Of a stretch of DNA of 64,000 nt, positions 36,255-49,909 are shown piece after piece; within the stretch, counting starts at the first letter, position 1; every line of letters starts with the position of its first letter. Source of the DNA: Dictyophora rubrovolvata (lineage: Eukaryota > Basidiomycota > Agaricomycetes > Phallales > Phallaceae); the NCBI GenBank assembly GCA_029959195.1, contig CP114122.1:1426001-1490000 (forward strand), read 5' to 3'. Made by a program: the position numbers and the translations under genes. The notes beneath the pieces were generated by a model. It saw only the letters and a list, made by a program, of their open reading frames with translations. It was not told the DNA's origin and did not search any database.

Positions 36255-38017
36255 TCATTGACGCATCCGTTTAGTGTCGTTCCCCCGAAGAGGCATCAAC
36301 GGCTCCCTTGGCTTTCCTTCCCGATCGAGCAGTTTTTCATGGTGCACACGAAGAGCATCTCGTATTACCGTCTCCCTTTTATAGTTAATCGTCGCGTCAC
36401 TGAAAAACGTCAGGCATTTCCTAAAATAGAGATAATGATAACATTAAAAAAAAGTTACCTGATCGAATCTACCCCACGCTTCACCCCAGTCACATGAGAG
36501 GTCGCTGGCGTATCAAACCGGTCCACCGACGGCGGGAAATGAAAACCCCCGAGACAATTTGAGGCACGGGGAGTTGTTTGGTCTAATTTAACAGCAGTGT
36601 TTGCCTGCGGCCGCTGCAACTGTGGTGGTGGCATCTCCTGCCGTTCCTGATAATTTTTCTCAATCTCACGCTTTTTAAGAATGCTAGTGTCATTTATTCC
36701 CGGCTGTGGGAATGGATTGGTGACAGCTGCGGGGAGCGAGATTAGCTACGGCATCCAGTATGAACAGAGAATAGACCCGACTTATTGATCGACTGTCTTC
36801 ATAGTCTTCGGAATGAATTGGACGATCCTCTTCTAAGCCAACGCCCCCGCCATTTTCTATATCTAACTCCATGTAATAGGCGTCGTCCTCAGAATTAAAA
36901 TATGTAATTTCTTCTTTATCAGTTGAGTGGCTGTATTCAGTCCCTTGCGCAGGTCTCGACTCCACGAGTTTGGGATTGGGATTGTTATTACGAGCAGGCG
37001 GTGGGGGAACGTTACGTTCCACTGAAGCCTTGGACAGTCTTGGTATTGACGGCTTGGCTTCGCGCTCTACAGGCTGATTATTCAGGTTGATGCCATCATC
37101 CACAGTAGAGCTCTTGTTTCCATCATCGCGAACCCCTGCGGGAGCAGGCTTGCTGCCACGACTGTTTCCCTCTTCAAACTCCGGCCTTCGGTGAAGAGCA
37201 CTCCGATCAAACTTTGGTGGTTGTACTTTTATCTTGACAATCTCTTGTGTGTAACTTTTGTCATACAAACAATTACCGAGCAGGTTTCCAAAGTTACGAA
37301 GAGTTCGTTTAATGGCGTCCGTAACTGCCTCCTTTTTGCACTATGGAAAAGCCCTAATCAGATGCTAAATTAAACGACCACAAAAGAGACACACCTTATC
37401 TAATGCTGCACCTTTGCTCTTGATGTTTTCTGCTATGCCGTATCCAATATCTTCATGATAAATACCATCTCTTAAGGTGACGCGTACGACTGCACTGACT
37501 CCACAGTTCCATCTTCTACCATCCTCCACCGGATCGAGGTAATCCTGAGTATAATCATTTTAGCTACATTCACCGAAATCAAAATAAGCGACGGAGCCTT
37601 TCTTACAACGGACAAACTGCATATACTAGAATTCCATCCATTGAATCCAAAGACTTCATTCGCCAAGTTGATGATTTTCCATCCTTCAGCATAGGTAAGT
37701 TTAGGCCCGCCACCAGGACCAGGTCGCTGCGAAATGTACTCGGGACCAAGTCTCTGGTCTAATTTAGCCTGGAGAGTGGCGATTTGTTTATGTGTCGCAA
37801 CAGAAATATCATAGTATGTCGGTTCGGGGGGTAATTGGGAAGGATCTAATAAAGCAGGGAATGGAGTCGAGGGAAAAGGGACGTTAGGGTTGCCATGAGT
37901 AGAAGCATTATAAGACATTGGACCAGAGTAAACTATTTGGGAGGTATTTCCTAATTGCGAATTGTGTTGTACAGCCGTATTATAAGATTTCAAAAGGTGT
38001 GTCGAGAGGGATGCCAT
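36255..38017 (-). CDS. RAD52: DNA repair and recombination protein RAD52
   Basis: Mediates Rad51 loading on RPA-coated single-strand DNA and anneals complementary strands in the nucleus. Five exons: 37607-38017, 37395-37544, 36782-37340, 36459-36726 and 36255-36420, joining to 517 residues. The N-terminal ring domain is intact: GPEYISQRPGPGGGPKLTY, GWKIINLANEVFGFNGWNSS, VSAVVRVTLRDGIYHEDIGYG, KGAALDKCKKEAVTDAIKR and LGNCLYDKSYTQEI. The C-terminal part is acidic and poorly conserved (Rad51- and RPA-binding region). The ATG at 38017 is used because the frame upstream has no ATG. The exact donor at 36781 (GTCGGG) is the weakest splice site. It shares a 269-bp divergent promoter with guanine deaminase. 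Confidence 0.93.
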
Positions 38018-38286
38018 GGGAGGATGATCTCTGCGGTGTGACAGTAGCAAACAATGTGCTTCGCTGGACGCGCTTGACACTCACAAGCGCCGAGTGGTAA
38101 AACGCGTCGTACGTAAGCGTGCACGTGATCCTTATAACATGCTCAGCTTCCTGGACTATTTCATTAGTTCATTGGTAGTAGAAGTTGAACTTAATTTCTT
38201 AATGTCAGGCTTCGTTATTCAATGGAAACATTATCCATATCCGATTGGGCTTCCCTCAGGTCTGTAGTAGACCAACATCCTGAAGA

Positions 38287-39900
38287 ATGAGCAGTCCGAG
38301 TCGCTTCTTCCTTGGTACTTTTGTCTGCTGCTCGAAGCTGGGTAAATTGGATATTCATAAAGATTACCTCTTAAGTAAGTCAATTATCACCGTTCTGCTG
38401 TTCCTTTTATCCTTTTTTGTAGGAGTCAACTCTGAAGGATATATCACACATTTCTTGCCCTCAAAGGCCGACGGAGCAAACAGATTATTAGCACGCGAAA
38501 TTTCTGCAGAAGTTCATGAGCTTCCAAAGCAAAGCTTCATGCTTCCCACATTCTGTGATTTGCATCTACACGCACCGCAAATGTTGTATCTCGGAACTGG
38601 AAATAGTTTGCCTTTAACGAGCTGGTTAGAGAAACATGCATACCAAGCAGAGGAAAAGCTTGATAACGATCCCACTCTCGCAGAAACAGTGTATCAGCGG
38701 CTGGCGCAAAGATTGGCAGACCATGGAACGGGCGCAGTTCTCATGTTTGGAACTATAAGCGTGGAGACCAAGTGTGTAGGAGCTTTTTTGTACGATCTTG
38801 CCAGCTATTAATGCATAAATCCAATTTTAGTCTTATCCTCGCCAAGATTTTTCAAGAGAAGGGAATCAGAGCTTTTATAGGAAAACTATCTATGGATATT
38901 TCTCCACGATCTACTTACAGAGAAGATCCTCTGCTGGCCCCTGAAGCCGCTCGAAAATTTGTTAATGAATGCGCCAAATTGGTTGTTGATCTTCCTATAC
39001 ATAAACAGTTCATACATCCTGTCATTACTCCTCGATTCATTCCAACTTCTTCTCCCTGGTTATTATCGAAACTAGGAGAAATAGCGAAAGAATATAATTT
39101 AATGATTCAAAGTCACATGGCCGAGTCAAAAGATGAAGTAGAAATGGTAATGAAACTGTACAAGGCAAAGGATATAGACGTGTTCAACGAGGTGAAACTT
39201 TACTAGTTCCTCTATCGCTGTTTGATACACTAACGTGATGGCCAACAGTACAATCTCTTGACGAGCAAAACTATTCAGGCACACTGTACATTCGTTGACA
39301 AATCAGATCTTGCACAACTAGCCCGATGCGGCGCCTCGGTCTCCCATTGTCCACTATCCAACTGTTTCTTTTCAACACGCCCTTACCCTCTTCGTGAAGC
39401 ACTGGATGCTGGTGTGAAGGTAGGTTTAGGGACAGACGTTGCAGGTGGTTACCGACTCGACATAATGTCCGCTATGCGTATGGCCGTAGTGGTCGCCAAT
39501 ATGAGAGAGAACGATCGTCAAAACATGATAGCTAAAGGAGCGATTGTCGAAGAGGATAAATCATTGAAAGTCACATGGATAGAGTCATTATATCTAGCGA
39601 CTACGGGAGGTATGATTGCCTTAGGAATAATTGAGAAAGAAAAACACCCGTTTCAAGTAGGAGTTCCATTCGATGCTCAACAGAGTCAGGAATTATTTAT
39701 TTCAGTTTTCACCATTGCTTAATAATTCAATTGCTTTAGTTATTGTTTACGATGCGAACAATAATACCGCTATAGGAGAGCTCGACTTTTTTGGCACAAA
39801 TACTGAAGGTATAACAGAAGATATCGTAGAGAAATGGTGGTCCTTGGGTGACGCACGAAATCGTGGGCCGGTGTATATTCAAGGCCAATTAGTCAGATAG
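38287..39900 (+). CDS. Guanine deaminase
   Basis: Hydrolyses guanine to xanthine in purine salvage and catabolism; cytosolic zinc enzyme of the amidohydrolase superfamily. Five exons: 38287-38374, 38423-38771, 38831-39191, 39249-39684 and 39740-39900, joining to 464 residues, the usual length. Metal and substrate motifs appear in order: MLPTFCDLHLHAPQ (HxH), IGKLSMD, QSHMAESKDE, QAHCTFVDKSD, VSHCPLSNCFF and GLGTDVAGGY (metal Asp). The last exon is reached from DAQQ by an intron with acceptor CTTTAG, giving IIVYDANN. The yeast counterpart is GUD1. Family is secure. Confidence 0.95.
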
Positions 39901-40328
39901 ATAGAGTATATGTACAATCGTACATGAGAATGAATTCGAGTTATATATAGAAGTTGCGAAGATTATGCACATAGAGAAACATACGTCGTTATGTTGTTAT
40001 ATATCATGAACTAATGAGTTTGCATACACATGCTGCAAGCAGAACAGCTTTCGGGTCGGGATCAACATATGACATGCTGGTGAGCGGAGTGTAGTGTGGT
40101 AAGAGGTTACGTGGATGAGTAGGATAAATCAGACGAGAGAAAGAGACTTGGAGGAAAATGACAGCCATGGAGGATGATGATTCATAAACAAAAAATAATG
40201 TCGAGGAAAATGGCGGGGGGGAAAGGGAGAGAAATATGAAAGAATGAGAATATTTCTCAAGATCGGAATTGGCGAAAAAAAGGTAAGATCGAACGAAAAA
40301 TCTTGTGAAAAAAAGAAAAGGAATGTCA
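39901..40328. other. Convergent intergenic region
   Basis: 428 bp between the 3' ends of guanine deaminase and the NTF2/RRM gene. The purine-rich segment 40130-40320 would be the 3' UTR of the latter. No ORF supported. Confidence 0.5.
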
Positions 40329-42218
40329 TCACGATTTCCCCCCCCGTCCTGCCCCTCGTCCTCTTGTTGTACCACTACGGAACCCACCACCTCCACCATT
40401 ATTACCACCATGACCACCGCCCCCACCGCCACTTCTTTCTTGACCATGAGGTTGACCCTGCCCTTGCCCTTGCCCTTGCCCTTGCCCCTGACTTTGACCA
40501 TGAGGCTGACCTTGCCCTTGACCATGAGGTTGACCTTGACCTTGACCGTGCTGACCTTGACCCTGGCTACTGGGTCTAGGTCTGGGTGGCTGCCTTTCCG
40601 ATCTTTCCTTGCGCGTCTCAACAATCACGCGAGTATGACCACCGCTTTCCAAATCAATTTTAAAACCACCTTCACCGCCAGCATTAGGAGCTAAGCTCGC
40701 AATGATCGCTTTCCGTGCCGAATCAAGGGTCGTAAACTCTAGGAATGCACAAGCCTTTGAGCGAATAATTTCCAGGTCCTTGACAGGTCCAAAGCGAGCA
40801 CTTAATGCATTGAGTAGAGTTTGATGTGAAACAACTTCATTTACGCTCTACCCAGGGTGTTAATTAAGAAATCAAAATACAGTCATTATGGAAAATTAAA
40901 AGCTACCTTGACGAAGCATTGTGGTGTCGAGACGTTCAAAGCAGCCTGATACGCCGGGTGTATATCGCGTCCCTCCTTATCTCCTCCGCGTTGTTCGTTT
41001 CTTGACTGAGACGGTGAGGGAGCAACAGGGGGTGTAACGGGAGCAGGAGGAGCGGCGCTGACACCTTTCACATCCTGAGCAACACGAGTTCCCCACTTGT
41101 TCGAGTTCGCAGCAGCTAAGTTGGCCCAAGTCTTCGGTGCAGCTGGTTTGGGAGCAGGCGGTGATTGCGCAACGGGTGCGGCTGGTTTGGAAACTATGGC
41201 AGCAGCAGCGGTAGACAGCGCAGGGGGTACAGACATAGACGTAGAGGGCTGGCTCGGCGTTATAGTGCTCAAAGGTTGCGCGGCAGCGACAGATGCAGCA
41301 GGTGAAGCAGCGACCGGGGTTGGTGAAGGAGTAGGTTTAGGTGCAATCTGTGGCGTGACGGGTCTTTGAACTTCCATGACTGGTGACGCATGGGAAGGCT
41401 CAGCAACAGGGGCTTGCTTGACGGGTTCTGCCTGTGGAACGGGCGCAATGACAGGCGTCGGTTCAGGAGCAGGGGCATGATAACCATTGACAAGGATAGG
41501 CTTTTGCTCTTCCATAACGACCACCTCTACGGGTTCTGAGGGGTCTGATATCGACTGTTGCTGAAGATGATTCGGTAAAACACTGTCGTAAGGAGTGGCA
41601 GCGACAGTGGGATGGCTAGCCTGAACACCTGGAGCTGCAGGTTCGACCGTGTTTTCTTGAGCAACGACGGCGGGTGACGGAACGGCTTCGGGTTGCCCGT
41701 TTTCCTCTTCGTCTTCAACAGACTCTTCTTTCAAGAACCGAAAGATGTCGTTGAGAACAAAGTACCCATTGGGTTGCTGGGCGAGGAAGAAAGTCTGAGC
41801 AAATTTGCGCCACGGCTCACCGCGATTGGACATTTCACCAATAACTTGAATTATGATACCGCCATTTGCTGACGACTGAGCATCAACAGAGTGAATGAAC
41901 ACTTTACAATCTTGGAAACCAATGGAAACGATCTTGTGATGGATTTCCTTAAGTGGGTGGGACGTCAGCAAAAGGCCATGCTTAGGGTATTCGGTTGATA
42001 AATGCCCTTACCTGTTGCCCATAACAGGGTTTTCCATCTTCACCTTCAGTGCCATGAATAAAAGTGGAATTTTTAGTATAGAAACAATGAAGCTTTTGGG
42101 GCTGCTTGTTCACGAATGTATAGTATTGAGGGACGAACTGCCAGCCGACCTCGGAGGGAATAATATTGGCATGAATGGAGGATGTCGGATTGTTCGAAGA
42201 TGCTGCAGGAGCGGTCAT
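40329..42218 (-). CDS. G3BP-like NTF2 and RRM domain protein
   Basis: Stress-granule-type RNA-binding protein, similar to human G3BP, fission yeast Nxt3 and yeast Bre5; likely a cofactor of a ubiquitin protease and of mRNA granules. Three exons: 42012-42218, 40907-41947 and 40329-40847, joining to 588 residues. The NTF2-like domain (about 20-145) shows VGWQFVPQYYTFVNKQP, KNSTFIHGTEGE, HHKIVSIGFQDCKVFIHSVD and WRKFAQTFFLAQQPNGYFVLNDIFRFL. A long Pro/Ala/Val linker leads to an RRM (PQCFVKSVNEVVSHQTLLNAL...CAFLEFTTLDSARKAI), and the tail is GQ repeats and a Gly/Arg (RGG-like) end. Motif order is diagnostic. Confidence 0.93.
40441..40569 (-). repeat. Hexamer-type repeat coding Gly-Gln
   Basis: CCTTGC and CCATGAGGTTGA units repeat on the plus strand; the minus strand codes QGQGQ and QPHGQ repeats in the C-terminal tail of the G3BP-like protein. 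Likely length-polymorphic. Confidence 0.8.
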
Positions 42219-43029
42219 GATTTTATAAAAATGAAAGCTATAAACGACGGCTGGCAAGTGGAGAGAGATAGAAAAGCGAACGATCAATAATGCTTATGGC
42301 GAGAAGACCAGGCCTGGTAGGACAACTTACAGTTTGACTTTTTGTGCTCTAGAACGAAAACAAGATGTTACAACAGAATGGCGTGCGGATATAAGAGTTG
42401 ATTATTTTTTGGATTTTTTTAAAGAAGTGCACGATGGCGGAGAGGATGGAGGCGGTCGATTTTCGAGCGATGATGAAAAAAAAGTCGCGGGATATGAGCG
42501 GAGTTTCAAAACGACGTCTCGTGCACACAACTGACTTTTCCCTCCAACATGAAAAGCTGGCGCCGGAATTGTCGTTGTTCTGAGTAATTCATAGCTTCTT
42601 TTTTAATAAAAATTGATTGCTTTTTGCTATCTGACGGGCTGAAAGAATCGGCAACGATGCAGCAGTTTTGATAGTCAAAATGATCATATTGAGCAGGAAG
42701 CCTTGGTGGTTGGTAATCCGCTGGCCATTGCATACGTATACCATTGCTGCCATTGGATGATCAAGTTTGGCTTTACGTTATGTATATTCCTGACAAAGAT
42801 AACCTTCATATATAACAACAATGAAAAACGGAAAAGCAAGAGGTTCGGACAGATTCGTCAACCAGCAACAGAAGTAACCCAATTGTGATGGATAGAATAT
42901 GTTTTTGATAATGAAATGCGCATGTGAGACAAGACCGCTAGAAGGGAACAGACACCGGGTTTAAATTATCGATAGATGAAAAAAGAATACACTGGTGATA
43001 CACTTTAGATCAGCATAAAAGGATATCTC
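42219..43029. other. Intergenic between G3BP-like gene and MAPK
   Basis: 811 bp, the promoter of the G3BP-like gene and the 3' flank of the MAPK gene. No other feature supported. Confidence 0.5.
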
Positions 43030-44586
<1,557 letters not shown>

Positions 44587-45452
44587 ATCTCTAGAGATCC
44601 TCGACTAGCGAGCGTAGAGTTTGAAAGGGAGCGAGAAGGAAAAGAGAACGAGAGAAATGAGGAACGAGAAACAAAGGGCTGTTTAAACGAATGTGGAAAA
44701 CAACAATAAAAATGGACCCGGGTCGCACATAGTCGCCCACTGTTACACATCCTGTCCCCGAGTGCTGGTTAGTATCCTTTCTGTGCCGAGCAAACGGCAT
44801 ATTGTTTTGTTTATTTCTTTATCTCTTTTTTGTCTGAATCTTCTTTCTTGATCGTAGAAATTGATGATAATATGTACTTCAATCCACATTATTGTGCCAT
44901 TGGGAAAATGATGTGGCACTAGGCTATAAACGTTGGACGACAATTTGTCATGGAAACAGATCCAGGATTATCTGTGTCAGTCATGAATGGCATGTGAGAT
45001 AAAATTTTCCGCAACAGCGGTCCAATAGCCTGGAATCACAGCCACTGCTTGTTATGTCAATCACCAACGGCCTATCACAACTCTTCCACAACTCACTTGC
45101 GCACTTTTGACGTATTGATATTGTCGTCTCGCTTGCAATTGCGATGGAGTTTACGTTCTTATTGTCTTGACTCAGTTGGAGAGATGAAATCGTCGACCAT
45201 GTTCTCAAGCTTCCGAACTCATTTCCTGGATTTCGATGATATTTCCGAGTTTGCTTTTACTCAAAATGCCTCGCAAAAGAGATGGAAGACCCTGCCGAAG
45301 CCAAGCTCAAGCCGCAATGCATTAATGTCTTGGCTCCTGGTTTGCACCACCGTATGACATAACCACTCCATTGTACCGGTTGCCGACTATCATTCCCTCC
45401 AGTCAACATTACGATATACTGTAACCATCCCCATACTGTTTGCTAGTACAAG
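44587..45452. other. Divergent promoter region, MAPK and het-C
   Basis: 866 bp between divergent genes, with no ORF of gene character. Contains both promoters. Confidence 0.55.
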
Positions 45453-48400
45453 ATGTCGAAACCGGTCGTGCTCGGACCTTTATTTTCAGTACTTTCTCTT
45501 CTTCTTCTATTAGTATTCTGTGTCCCCGGAATAACGGCATTTGGTGCTGGTAACATACCTAAGTACGAGCTTTCATTCTTAGAAGTCACCATCTTGACAA
45601 CAATTCTCTTTCAGTTTTGCTTATTTAGAGGGCAAAGCGTTTAGACACGGTGACATTGTACGATTTTCATTCGATCTGCTGTATATCATTGTCTTATTCT
45701 TTATTCTCCCTTCCATCTAGGAGGATACTTTAGAAGAACTATTGAAGAAAGGCGGCGCCGCCGCAGGAGGTTTCGCTCTAGGCAGTTTGTTGTCTAAAGG
45801 AACAAAGTTTAAAAGCTTAGACATCAAGCGCGTTTATTTTGGGTAAATACAAACATGTTAACTAGTGTATTTGTGATTGTTGTTCACATTCAGTAAACAG
45901 CAACTGGCTTAGAGACTACAGTCAAGCGGTCGACGTCGCTGGTTTAAAAAAACTGCCACTTCAAGTTAGATCATTGTTCAGACATCTCACTATCTAACCT
46001 ACTTATAGCTGCATTTTAGACGATCCTAAACCTATGTATGGTTCTCGGATTTCTGGTCTGTGCGATTCCGTGGCTGTCAACCATTCTTTCCGTCAAATTA
46101 ATGATCATTAATACGTTAAGGCTCATGGCTACGCAACTGCAGAATTTGAAGTTACTCAAGAACGACTCGGCGTATATCTTCCGGTAGCCTTTCTAGTTTT
46201 GTCCACATAGTTATAGTTCTCATAGCGCTGTAGACGGAACATATTGATAATCCCAAAGGATATGGTGAAGGTGAGGATGCTCGCAAGTACGATCCAAGGC
46301 TCCGCGGACCAGTAGGAATGTTTCAATAATTTTTGGGAAGTCATGTTGTCATTTTTACTCATGGTGTCCTTTAGACCCCAGAGAGCTAGAAATTGATCCC
46401 CGGTCCGGGATGAAGAATTATATTGCTAACGGCATGTTTATATCTTCCATGATTTCATATCATCTCATGTCCTTCTAGAAAATGGCACTTGGGATACCTC
46501 TAAAGCTCTCGTCCGAAGGACTTTAGAACGTTGCATCCACTATGGCAGATTGTATCTCTCTCAAGGTCGAAAGGAAGATGAATATGAAGCTTTCCGGCTC
46601 CTTGGACAAGCAGTCAGTCCGCATCATTGCCATTTATTTCTTTTGAACTTTTATGAACAAGCCGGCAGCTTCATACCTTAGAAGATTTCCCCGCTCACTC
46701 TAATTTTTGCGAATTGGCTTTAGTTTCCTTGGGCCACCATCAAGTGTTTGTTCATGTCGGCGATCGCCTCCGCATTCCTGCTCCCCACGGTCGATCTGTC
46801 GCACCTTTAGTTACAGGTTAGATCATTAGTTCTATTGCCCGAGCTTGCGATCTCAGTTGATATCAGGGACTTTCGGGGGAAGTGATTTCGTACACAGCCT
46901 GCTGGGAGGTGCGTGTCTTTTATCCTTTTTTGCAATGGGATCCTGTATGATGATTATCAGAGGCTACCGACCATATTGTTAGTTCAAATTGTAACCAGAT
47001 ATTGTTGATGACTGACGCTTCTTTTGTGTTTACGGGACGTAATAGAGCCAAGTAAGGGTTCTTAACATATCGGATCTCATCATTTTAGGTTTGATACTTT
47101 TTCCCCGTTTTGATTAGGCATCCGTGTCAGATCTCAGCAAGGAGCTAAGCAACGCACGAGCCAAATCAGCGGACGGAACTTCCGCTGTTCTTCACCAGCT
47201 CATCAGGAGTATCCCTGGAAGCAGCGGATCTGATCTTTCTCGCGATGTGGATAGAATGGACCAAATTCGAGCTGGTCCAGAAGCCGGAGGAAAACGTCCC
47301 GAAGAGATGAGCCCGCAGGAGCTGCATGCTGTCCTTTGGCAGGTCCTAAGCTTCAGAGACTCAAGTGAATCCTGTGCTTCTTCTATGAGAAGCAATCTAA
47401 TTTTTTTTTAAAAAAAGTGATGAAAAAAGTAACAAACATTATTGGTGCGTGTAGTCATTCTATCGATAACTAACCACACTGATATGCAGAATAGAGAAAA
47501 TTCCTGGTCTGGCAAGTTTACTCGAAAAACTCTCAGACAGCATTTCTGTCTTCATCTATACAACGCTTGAAGTACGTGCTTTTTCAGTGTTGTTTCCTTC
47601 GGAAGCCCTTACTGCCTTGTAGCCTTATTTGAAACCCTTGCTTCAAACTGCAAGTACGACTCTGGCAACCTCCTCAGCTGAAGTGATTAACAACGAGGAT
47701 CAATTTGAAGTATTCCATAACCCTACAGCTGTATGTTGATCCCATTTTTTGCATGAAATCGCTTACAAACACGCTACTACCCCAGAGCGATCCTACACAT
47801 TCGTTCTTGAGGTATGTGATCATGATTTCTATGGTTACGCTGCTGAATTGAAATAAATTCTAGCAAAGATCATTTCGTACGTCTTGCTCTCTACCCAGTT
47901 TGCCCCCATTTCTGAGTCTCTAGCAGAATCTTATTTTGAATGAACCCGCCGGAAATATTGCCAAACTTATTGTCGTGCGTTGTCCGCCTTTTTTAGAGTC
48001 TCCTGTACTACATCTTTTTTTATATTATCAGGCATATACCGTGAAGCTTGTTGTGAAGGCATGGTCGGACACCTCGGTGAATGTTCATGGTGTAACGGAG
48101 GATGTTCTCTCCTGTCTGTAAGCCAAGATATCATCCTTTTAATTCACGTGGCGTCTTTAATGTATAACATCTCTTTGGTTAGGTTCCATCCGGACTTCCA
48201 TAACCCGTCTTCTCAAATTCAAAGGGAAATGATGCAATACATGCGTACTTGGCTTGACAACCACGGCCATCAGAAAGAAACTATCTTGTCTCGTTTGACT
48301 AAAGACGCTGTCCGGAACCATAGAAATATCCGTACCTACAATGATAACGAAGGAACGGCATACGTCGGAGGAGCAGGACATGACGCTGGAATCAATGCTC

Positions 48401-49344
48401 AGAACAAGATGTCGGGATATTTGAATCAAATTCCTGCCGTGCAACAAGCTACGTCTATGTTAAGTACTCTCAGTATTGGTGGATCAGGATCCGAGATTAC
48501 ACGGAGGGAAACGATAGCTACTTCGACAGTGGCATCGGGAGGACGGTTTATTCCTCCATCTGGGCCGCCGCCACCAATGACTGGGACGACCTATGTACCA
48601 CCCTACACAGGAACAGGAGAAGCAGCTTCGTATTATTCTGCTGGAACGACTACGAAAATCAAGGCGTCTGAGTCTGCTGTTTCAGGACACCGCCAGGGGT
48701 ATTCTTATCAGCCACAAGAGCGTTTTTCTCCTCCGTCAGAGCCACCGCCACCTCCAACCGGAGGGTCTAGAGAAGGATCTTCATATTATGCTCCCGAGGA
48801 AACCTTAATGAAAGAAGGCTCAGGGGGTTATCACGGTATTCAACATCACCATCACCAAGAGCGCTACCCGCTACCGTCCGGACCACCTCCAGGAACTGAA
48901 TCTTCATACCGTTTATCGGAGAACAGAACAAGCGTCGAGAGTTCAGATGCTCCGAATCAACAACAGAGACGCCATTATCGGTATTCATCGGTCGGAAATG
49001 AAGGATTTCCACAAGCAGCGCCACTGTCGGGATCGCAGCAATTTCCGGCTGCTCCTGCTTTCCCATCCCCTCACAACAACCCAGACTCAGGACGTGGATC
49101 TGGACCTAGGTCAAACTATGCGCCTCATTATTTGCCACCACCGGGACCTCCTCCGAGTGCATTCAGTCCGCCAAGCTTTCCAGTACCCGACGGTCCTCCG
49201 CCTGGTTTTGTTGGCGCTCCTTTCAATCCCCCTCCCGGACCTCCTCCGTCGTCCAATGATTTGTACGGACCGCCTGATTATCCACCCCCAGGAGGCTTTA
49301 CTGATAATAGTCGTGGGTTCAGGGGCAGCGACCGCTGGATGTAA
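45453..49344 (+). CDS. Het-C family heterokaryon incompatibility-type protein
   Basis: Homologue of Neurospora het-c (Pfam Het-C), a secreted or plasma-membrane-associated glycine-rich protein; het-c alleles control vegetative incompatibility there, but in basidiomycetes the role is unproven. I rebuilt 22 exons joining to 900 residues, with a signal peptide, FGAGNIP, GKAFRHGDIEDTLEE, IKRVYFGNWLRDYSQAVDV, AHGYATAEFEVTQERLGVY, HIDNPKGYGEGEDARKYD, RLRGP, LEIDPRSGMKNYIANE, ALHTLEDFPAHSNFCELAL, VTGTFGGSDFVHSLLGEATDHI, KAWSDTSVN and AVRNHRN. The C-terminal third is Pro/Gly/Ser-rich with repeated PPSGPPPP-type motifs. Exon 8 ends at a GC donor (46432); exons of 6 nt (47046-47051) and 13 nt (47864-47876) are needed to keep conservation. 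The exon 7/8 junction (46311/46386) drops about five residues relative to relatives. Confidence 0.9.
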
Positions 49345-49909
49345 ATAACTTAACGCGAATGAACATCGAACATCGAACATTATACGAAATTTGTTACAGT
49401 GAAATCCAATTTTTTTTCCTTTATTGCAAGTGACCTCTAAATGATAAGATAGGTATTCCGTTTATGGATGAATGATGATGGTAACAAGAGATCTTCAAAA
49501 TAAAAACAGGATGTGTAAATATAACATCCAGATGAGATGCAAGAATGAGGAAGTAGTATACTATATATCTAGTCATGCAATTTTGGGTCTTCTCCAATCT
49601 TTATGCTTTCTCTCAATTTTTGAAACAAAACGAAACACACTTTAAAAAAAAACATAAAATTCAAATTGAAAAGAAAAAATGTTTCGGGGATAACAAAAGG
49701 AAATGGGGAGGAAATAATGCGAGGGTATGAAGGAAAAAAAATTGAAATGAAGCTTATCTTAAACATAGAGGTCATCAAATCATTATGTAAAGAGGGGACA
49801 GAATAGCAGGCCAAAAAAATCATGAATAGCAGGTAAGAGAAAAACGAGGAGTTAGAGGGGTTGAACAAAAGAAGAAACAAAGTCATTAGAGGATAACAGT
49901 TATCATTTA
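49345..49909. other. Convergent intergenic region
   Basis: 565 bp, AT-rich, between the 3' ends of het-C and the Rrm4-like gene. No gene supported. Confidence 0.55.

Noticed and set aside
38018-38080. RAD52 start farther upstream
   Set aside because: The open frame reaches 38080 but begins with GTG; the first ATG is at 38017.
40244-40694. Plus-strand frames rich in Leu/Pro or Asp/His
   Set aside because: Antisense to the GQ/RGG tail of the G3BP-like gene.
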